A stretch of DNA of 64,000 nt from Paenibacillus ehimensis NBRC 15659 (GTDB lineage: Bacteria > Bacillota > Bacilli > Paenibacillales > NBRC-103111): assembly GCF_004000785.1 (NCBI RefSeq), contig NZ_BILX01000006.1:109478-173477 (forward strand), read 5' to 3'. The position numbers were made by a program, and so were the translations under genes. Shown here in pieces: positions 59,765 through 64,000 of the stretch (positions are counted from its first letter, which is position 1; each line of letters opens with the position of its first letter). The notes under the pieces are model-generated. The model was not told where the DNA came from. It worked only from the letters and a program-made list of their open reading frames with translations, and ran no database searches.

Positions 59765-60637
59765 TTACTTAGGAACCCTCAACGTTCCCTTGCCGAACGC
59801 TTCCGTGCGGATATAACGCCAAGCTTCGTCCAGCAGTTCTTGAATATCGCCGACACGATAGCCGAGGACGGAAACGGCAAGGCCATGCTTGTAAGTCAAG
59901 CTTACGCCGTAGTAAAGCTCCATATCGGCCCCAGAAGCGGGAGCAAAGCCATTCAGCCGCTCGCGCAGCCCTTCCACAAGCGTTGCATCTGCCCGCTCGG
60001 AGAACAGATACAGCGTCCCCAAATGCGTATAAAGGTCCCAACGGCCCATGGAACGCGGCGTCTCAAGCTGCGGTTCTACCCGCTGTCTGGCGCTGAAGAT
60101 CAACTCGTCGTCTCGGCGGACTGTGAGTGCGTTTTGGTAACGGGCATAACGAAACCGCTCGCCGCGGTGCGTCCGGCCGGGGCAAACGATCTCGCTCAGC
60201 ACCAAGGACGAGCCCGGCTCCAGCTCGACGGCCGTCTCGCTGCGAAACGAAGCGTCTTGGTACAGCATCAGCGGCTCCGGCATATATTCCACGTACGCCC
60301 CCCTTCCGAGCTCGAGTTTTTGCAGCTGTGCGCTCGGACGAGGTGCATCCCATCCCGCTTTGTGCGACGGATGCACCTTCGTATAGGACTGGTTGGTCAC
60401 ATGAACGTTGGTTTCCTCTCCGAACCGCCATATCAGCTCGTACCGGTCGCCCGCCATAATTCCCGGGGACGCATCCATGATGTAGACGCCAAGCTGCCCG
60501 CCGCTGAACGGAAACGTCTTTGCGATCTTGAGCGGATACGACTGCGCATGGCTCCTGAGCTGTGTCACGCCGTCCGCCGCCGTAAAGTACGCGTCAATGC
60601 AGCCCGTCACTTCAGGCATGGCTGTGGCTGTATTCAT
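59765..60637 (-). CDS. ureD: Urease accessory protein UreD
   Basis: A 290-residue urease activation chaperone (UreH in some species). It begins the apo-urease binding complex with UreF and Ure[27 protein letters not shown] and [20 protein letters not shown] strands are family marks. Two in-frame ATGs are possible: 60637, used here, and 60619, which overlaps the ureG end by 8 bp. Neither has a clear ribosome binding site. It is the last gene of ureB-C-F-G-D. Confidence 0.9.
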   Translation of the reverse strand: MNTATAMPEVTGCIDAYFTAADGVTQLRSHAQSYPLKIAKTFPFSGGQLGVYIMDASPGIMAGDRYELIWRFGEETNVHVTNQSYTKVHPSHKAGWDAPRPSAQLQKLELGRGAYVEYMPEPLMLYQDASFRSETAVELEPGSSLVLSEIVCPGRTHRGERFRYARYQNALTVRRDDELIFSARQRVEPQLETPRSMGRWDLYTHLGTLYLFSERADATLVEGLRERLNGFAPASGADMELYYGVSLTYKHGLAVSVLGYRVGDIQELLDEAWRYIRTEAFGKGTLRVPK

Positions 60638-61280
60638 GCTCGACCCAGTCCACGATGTCGTCGAGCCCTTGTCCGTCGAACAAATTGGAGAAGACAAACG
60701 GCCGGTCGCCGCGCATTTTTACCGTATCCTCCTCCATTACCTTCAAGGAAGCTCCAACGTGCGGGGCCAGATCGATTTTGTTAATGATCAGCATATCGGA
60801 GCGAATGATGCCGGGCCCGCCTTTGCGCGGAATTTTCTCTCCCTGCGCCACATCGATAATATAGATGAACCGGTCTACCAGCTCCGGGCTGAACGCCGCC
60901 GCCAGATTGTCCCCGCCGCTTTCGATAAAGATGATGTCCAGATGCGAGAAGCGGCGCTCCAGTTCTTCGACCGCTTCGAAATTCATCGAGGCGTCCTCGC
61001 GGATCGCCGTATGCGGGCAGCCCCCCGTCTCGACCCCGATAATGCGTTCGGCCGGCAGCGCTTCCGAGCGGATCAGAATGGCTGCGTCTTCCTTCGTGTA
61101 AATATCGTTGGTGATCACGGCGATGCTGTACTTTCCGTTCAGCTTCCGCGCCAGCCGTTCCACAAGCGCCGTTTTGCCGGAGCCGACCGGCCCTCCGATT
61201 CCGATGCGCATCGGACGATCGAGCTGGCGGCCCTCCGGTGTTTCCCAATGGTGGTGATGATGCGTTCCTCCTTGACACAT
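60612..61280 (-). CDS. ureG: Urease accessory GTPase UreG
   Basis: A 222-residue SIMIBI GTPase that delivers nickel to urease. P-loop is [13 protein letters not shown], the nickel-site Cys-Pro-His is in [11 protein letters not shown], and NKIDLAP is the base-specificity motif. The N-terminus carries a histidine run ([10 protein letters not shown]) that could hold nickel. GGAGG lies 9 bases before the ATG at 61280. No ureE, the usual nickel store, is in the operon, which could explain the histidine run. Confidence 0.93.
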   Translation of the reverse strand: MCQGGTHHHHHWETPEGRQLDRPMRIGIGGPVGSGKTALVERLARKLNGKYSIAVITNDIYTKEDAAILIRSEALPAERIIGVETGGCPHTAIREDASMNFEAVEELERRFSHLDIIFIESGGDNLAAAFSPELVDRFIYIIDVAQGEKIPRKGGPGIIRSDMLIINKIDLAPHVGASLKVMEEDTVKMRGDRPFVFSNLFDGQGLDDIVDWVEHEYSHSHA

Positions 61281-61321
61281 GGCTAAAGCCCTCCTTGGAA
61301 TAAAAAAATGAATCCTAGCTC

Positions 61322-62023
61322 CTAAGACATAAATAACCGCGAATAAAGCCCTTCGTGCCGCATCATGGCGATCTCCGCCTGAGGCGTGCTGGAAAACCCG
61401 TCCTCCAGCGGGTCCAAATGAGCGTACCGCAGCCATGCCTCCCGGATGGAAGGAAGCAGCGCGGCAAGCAGCCGCTGTCCGTCCGTTTGACCAAGCGACA
61501 TCAAGCGCAAGCCGCTGTTAATGCCGGTCGTTACGCACGTGTACAAGTATCCTTCGGCGGCCGCCGGCAGCGGGACGCCAAGCTGCAGACTGATCCAACC
61601 ATGGACGAGCGGATGGGTGCCAGTGCACCTCCCGTCCCGCACTGCCCCGGCCAACGGCTCCCAGTCCAACCGCGGGTAGATGGCGCGGGCCAGCTGGAGC
61701 AGTCTGCGGCCCATTTTGGCCACGCCCTCCCGCGTCTCGGCAGATGCCCGCTGCACATGCTGCGTCCGGTCGATGAGCCACAGCTCCTCCCAGCGCTTGC
61801 CGGGAGCAAAGCAGTAGACCGCTTTGACGGCCAAGGCATCCACCGGCGCCCAGCTGTGAAACAGCATGGCTTCCATATAATCTTGTAAGTGATCCGGCCT
61901 TTCGATCCGGCCGTCCTGCACCAACGTCTCCAGACCGAATGAGTGGGAAAACCCTCCGATCGGCAGCGCCGAGTCCAATAGCTGCGTATAGGCAAGCCAG
62001 GATAAATCCGTGGTGGGCTCCAT
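61322..62023 (-). CDS. ureF: Urease accessory protein UreF
   Basis: A 233-residue all-helical chaperone. [24 protein letters not shown] is the family's N-terminal mark. UreF controls the GTPase of UreG in the activation complex. Its ATG follows ureC by 27 bp, with GGAGG just upstream. Full-length. Confidence 0.91.
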   Translation of the reverse strand: MEPTTDLSWLAYTQLLDSALPIGGFSHSFGLETLVQDGRIERPDHLQDYMEAMLFHSWAPVDALAVKAVYCFAPGKRWEELWLIDRTQHVQRASAETREGVAKMGRRLLQLARAIYPRLDWEPLAGAVRDGRCTGTHPLVHGWISLQLGVPLPAAAEGYLYTCVTTGINSGLRLMSLGQTDGQRLLAALLPSIREAWLRYAHLDPLEDGFSSTPQAEIAMMRHEGLYSRLFMS

Positions 62024-62050
62024 AGTTCGGCCGCCTCCTTACGAATGCAT

Positions 62051-63793
62051 TCAGAACAAAAAATACCGCTGCGCCATCGGCAGCACGTCTACCGGCTCGC
62101 AGGTGACCGGCTGCCCGTCCACCTTCACCTCGTACGTTTCCGGATCGACCTCGATGTCCGGCGTTTCTCCGTTATGGATCATATCCTTCTTCGTTACGAC
62201 GCGGCAGTTGCGGACCGGCTCGATCCGCTTCAGCAGCCCCAGCTCGAGGTGAACGCCCTTATCGTAGGCCGCCTGCGAAACGAACGTGATGCTGTGCCGC
62301 AGCGCACGTCCGAAAGCGCCGAACATGGGACGGCCGAACACCGGCTGCGGCGTCGGAATCGAGGCGTTCGGATCGCCCATCTGGGCGTAGGCGATGATGC
62401 CGCCCTTGAGCACCATGTCGGGCTTCACCCCGAAAAAGGCGGGGCTCCAAACCACAAGGTCGGCCAGCTTGCCGATTTCGACCGAGCCGACCAAATGCGC
62501 GATGCCGTGCGTCAGCGCCGGGTTGATCGTATATTTCGCAATGTAGCGTTTGATGCGGAAATTATCGCTATCGCTATCCGGCATATTACCGGTCCGGCCC
62601 GATCCCCCAGGCGCGGGTAAATGCCCGCGCTGCTTCTTCATCTTGTCCGCCGTCTGCCATGTCCGGGTAATCACTTCCCCCACCCGGCCCATCGCCTGCG
62701 AATCGGAACTGATCATGCTGAACACGCCAAGGTCGTGCAAAATATCTTCCGCCGCGATCGTTTCGGGACGGATGCGGGAATCCGCAAACGCCACGTCTTC
62801 CGGGATACGGCTGTCGAGATGATGGCATACCATCAGCATGTCGAGATGTTCCTCGACGGTGTTGACCGTATACGGCCGGGTCGGATTCGTCGACGACGGC
62901 AGCACGTTAAGCTCGGAAGCGATACGGATGATGTCGGGCGCGTGCCCTCCTCCGGCGCCTTCCGTATGATAGGTATGAATCGTTCGCCCGCCGATCGCTC
63001 GAATCGTATCTTCGACAAACCCGGACTCGTTCAGCGTATCGGTGTGAATCGCCACCTGCACGTCGTAACGGTCAGCTACGGCGAGGCAAGCGTCGATGGC
63101 CGCCGGCGTCGTCCCCCAGTCCTCGTGCAGCTTCAGCCCGATGGCCCCCGCCTCGACCTGCTCTGCCAGCGGCTCCGGGAACGCGGCGTTGCCTTTGCCC
63201 GTGAACCCGAGGTTCATCGGGAACGCTTCCGCCGCCTCGAGCATCCGGCGCATGTGCCATGCGCCAGGGGTGCACGTCGTCGCGCACGTGCCTGCCGCAG
63301 GCCCCGTGCCTCCTCCGATCATCGTGGTCACGCCGGAAGCCAGCGCCGTCTCGATCTGCTGCGGACATATATAATGAATATGCGTATCGATGCCCCCGGC
63401 CGTGACGATCTTCCCTTCGCCCGCAATCACCTCGGTCGACGCTCCGGCAATCATGCATGGATGAACGCCATCCATAATGTCCGGGTTCCCCGCCTTCCCG
63501 ATGCCGACGATAATCCCGTCCTTGATGCCGATATCCGCCTTCACGATTCCGCCGTGATCGATAATGACGGCGTTCGTTATAAGTGTATCCAACACACCCT
63601 GATCCCGTGTATGGCGTGACGACTGCCCCATCCCGTCGCGGATGACCTTGCCGCCGCCGAATTTGCATTCCTCCCCGTAAACGGTATAGTCATGCTCGAT
63701 TTCGGCCCATAAGTCCGTATCCGCCAGCCGCACCTGATCGCCGACGGTCGGTCCGAACATAAGGGCGTACGATTTACGATCCATCTCCGCCAC
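62051..63793 (-). CDS. ureC: Urease alpha subunit UreC
   Basis: The nickel-bearing catalytic subunit, 580 residues. His138 and His140 are in [10 protein letters not shown], the carbamylated Lys221 in GLKLHEDWG, further ligands in AIHTDTLNE and TIHTYHTEG, and the flap Cys and His in [12 protein letters not shown]. Together they form the bi-nickel site. I chose the GTG at 63793 because AAGGAGGG lies 8 bases upstream; an ATG three codons later has no site. Start overlaps the ureB end by 20 bp. Confidence 0.95.
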   Translation of the reverse strand: MAEMDRKSYALMFGPTVGDQVRLADTDLWAEIEHDYTVYGEECKFGGGKVIRDGMGQSSRHTRDQGVLDTLITNAVIIDHGGIVKADIGIKDGIIVGIGKAGNPDIMDGVHPCMIAGASTEVIAGEGKIVTAGGIDTHIHYICPQQIETALASGVTTMIGGGTGPAAGTCATTCTPGAWHMRRMLEAAEAFPMNLGFTGKGNAAFPEPLAEQVEAGAIGLKLHEDWGTTPAAIDACLAVADRYDVQVAIHTDTLNESGFVEDTIRAIGGRTIHTYHTEGAGGGHAPDIIRIASELNVLPSSTNPTRPYTVNTVEEHLDMLMVCHHLDSRIPEDVAFADSRIRPETIAAEDILHDLGVFSMISSDSQAMGRVGEVITRTWQTADKMKKQRGHLPAPGGSGRTGNMPDSDSDNFRIKRYIAKYTINPALTHGIAHLVGSVEIGKLADLVVWSPAFFGVKPDMVLKGGIIAYAQMGDPNASIPTPQPVFGRPMFGAFGRALRHSITFVSQAAYDKGVHLELGLLKRIEPVRNCRVVTKKDMIHNGETPDIEVDPETYEVKVDGQPVTCEPVDVLPMAQRYFLF

Positions 63794-64000
63794 GCTTAAG
63801 CCCTCCTTCCCATTCGGCCAGCCGGATGCGGACCGGCTCCGGGAGCACGCCGCGTCGGACGGCACCCCGGGACAGGCCGTTCAACCCGTAGGACAACCGC
63901 TCGCCGCCAAGCTCGGTAAGCCGCACCTTTTTCTCTTCGCCCGGCTCGAAACGGACCGCCGTGCCGGCGGGAATGTCGAGCCGCATCCCGAAAGCCTCGG
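63774..64000 (-). CDS. ureB: Urease beta subunit UreB (5' end cut by window edge)
   Basis: C-terminal part of the small beta subunit, about 75 residues visible. [32 protein letters not shown] is recognisable by the pattern [15 protein letters not shown]. The frame is open past 64000, so the start and ureA presumably lie to the right. It overlaps the ureC start. Confidence 0.93.
   Translation of the reverse strand, partial: EAFGMRLDIPAGTAVRFEPGEEKKVRLTELGGERLSYGLNGLSRGAVRRGVLPEPVRIRLAEWEGGLKRGGDGS

Noticed and set aside
1..64000. tRNA, rRNA, CRISPR array or complete insertion sequence
   Set aside because: No cloverleaf, rRNA core, regular spaced repeats or transposase was seen on reading both strands by eye. 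A tRNAscan and a repeat search would settle it.

Overview
The window looks like chromosomal DNA of an endospore-forming, Gram-positive member of the Paenibacillaceae (Paenibacillus-like). The evidence is strong AGGAGG-type ribosome binding sites, B. subtilis-style neighbours (yumC, yutM, yutJ, yuzB, yutI), sporulation genes (sda, a Spo0E-like phosphatase, a MurJ/SpoVB flippase), an SLH-domain surface protein, type-II lipoproteins, futalosine-pathway menaquinone genes and a urease operon. I saw no rRNA, tRNA, CRISPR array, complete insertion sequence or prophage. Both ends cut genes: an NDH-2 NADH dehydrogenase at the left and ureB at the right.

Layout. 1-2.3 kb: NDH-2 with a Rex-type operator, divergent from yumC. 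2.3-7.0 kb: a sugar ABC importer (binding protein and two permeases) under a GntR/LacI-type repressor, with palindromic operators around its promoter. 7.0-16.5 kb: a block read right to left encoding an HPr paralogue, a PRD regulator with its own EIIA domain, EIIB, a UlaA-type EIIC, and an AfuA/AfuB/AfuC-like ABC importer with two paralogous binding proteins. A 287-bp imperfect inverted repeat fills the gap between one binding protein and the permease. 16.5-20.1 kb: sda with DnaA boxes upstream, several small genes, and an AT-rich islet with an XRE regulator and paired operators. 20.3-29.4 kb: Fe-S carriers, mqnE, NDH-like yutJ, an SDR, a HEPN-like protein, a UbiD-family decarboxylase, ctaA and a thioredoxin. 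29.5-38.1 kb: an SPFH protein with a ribbon-helix-helix partner, a stalk-domain lipoprotein, a DUF2515 protein, a uronate-isomerase-like amidohydrolase, an EamA transporter divergent from a MocR regulator, and a cupin. 38.2-48 kb: flippase, DUF456, HAD phosphatase and asparagine synthase in one run, then a sugar isomerase and mntABCD. 48-56.8 kb: PBP2, a HAD phosphatase, a CvpA-like/transglutaminase fusion, small membrane proteins, an MFS transporter, the SLH protein and a TOPRIM protein. 56.8-64 kb: an AEC transporter, a SCO protein, ctaB, then urease genes ureB-C-F-G-D with no ureE.

How the genes fit together. Many serve respiration: NADH entry (NDH-2, yutJ), menaquinone synthesis (mqnE and the UbiD-family enzyme), and heme A and copper delivery for cytochrome oxidase (ctaA, ctaB, SCO). 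Others serve Fe-S assembly and carrier handling (yutM, yutI, yumC), carbohydrate uptake (two importers and a PTS), manganese supply, cell-wall growth and nitrogen release from urea. Starts were corrected by ribosome binding site wherever the longest open frame began too far upstream. All functions are inferred from sequence by eye, and no database search was run.
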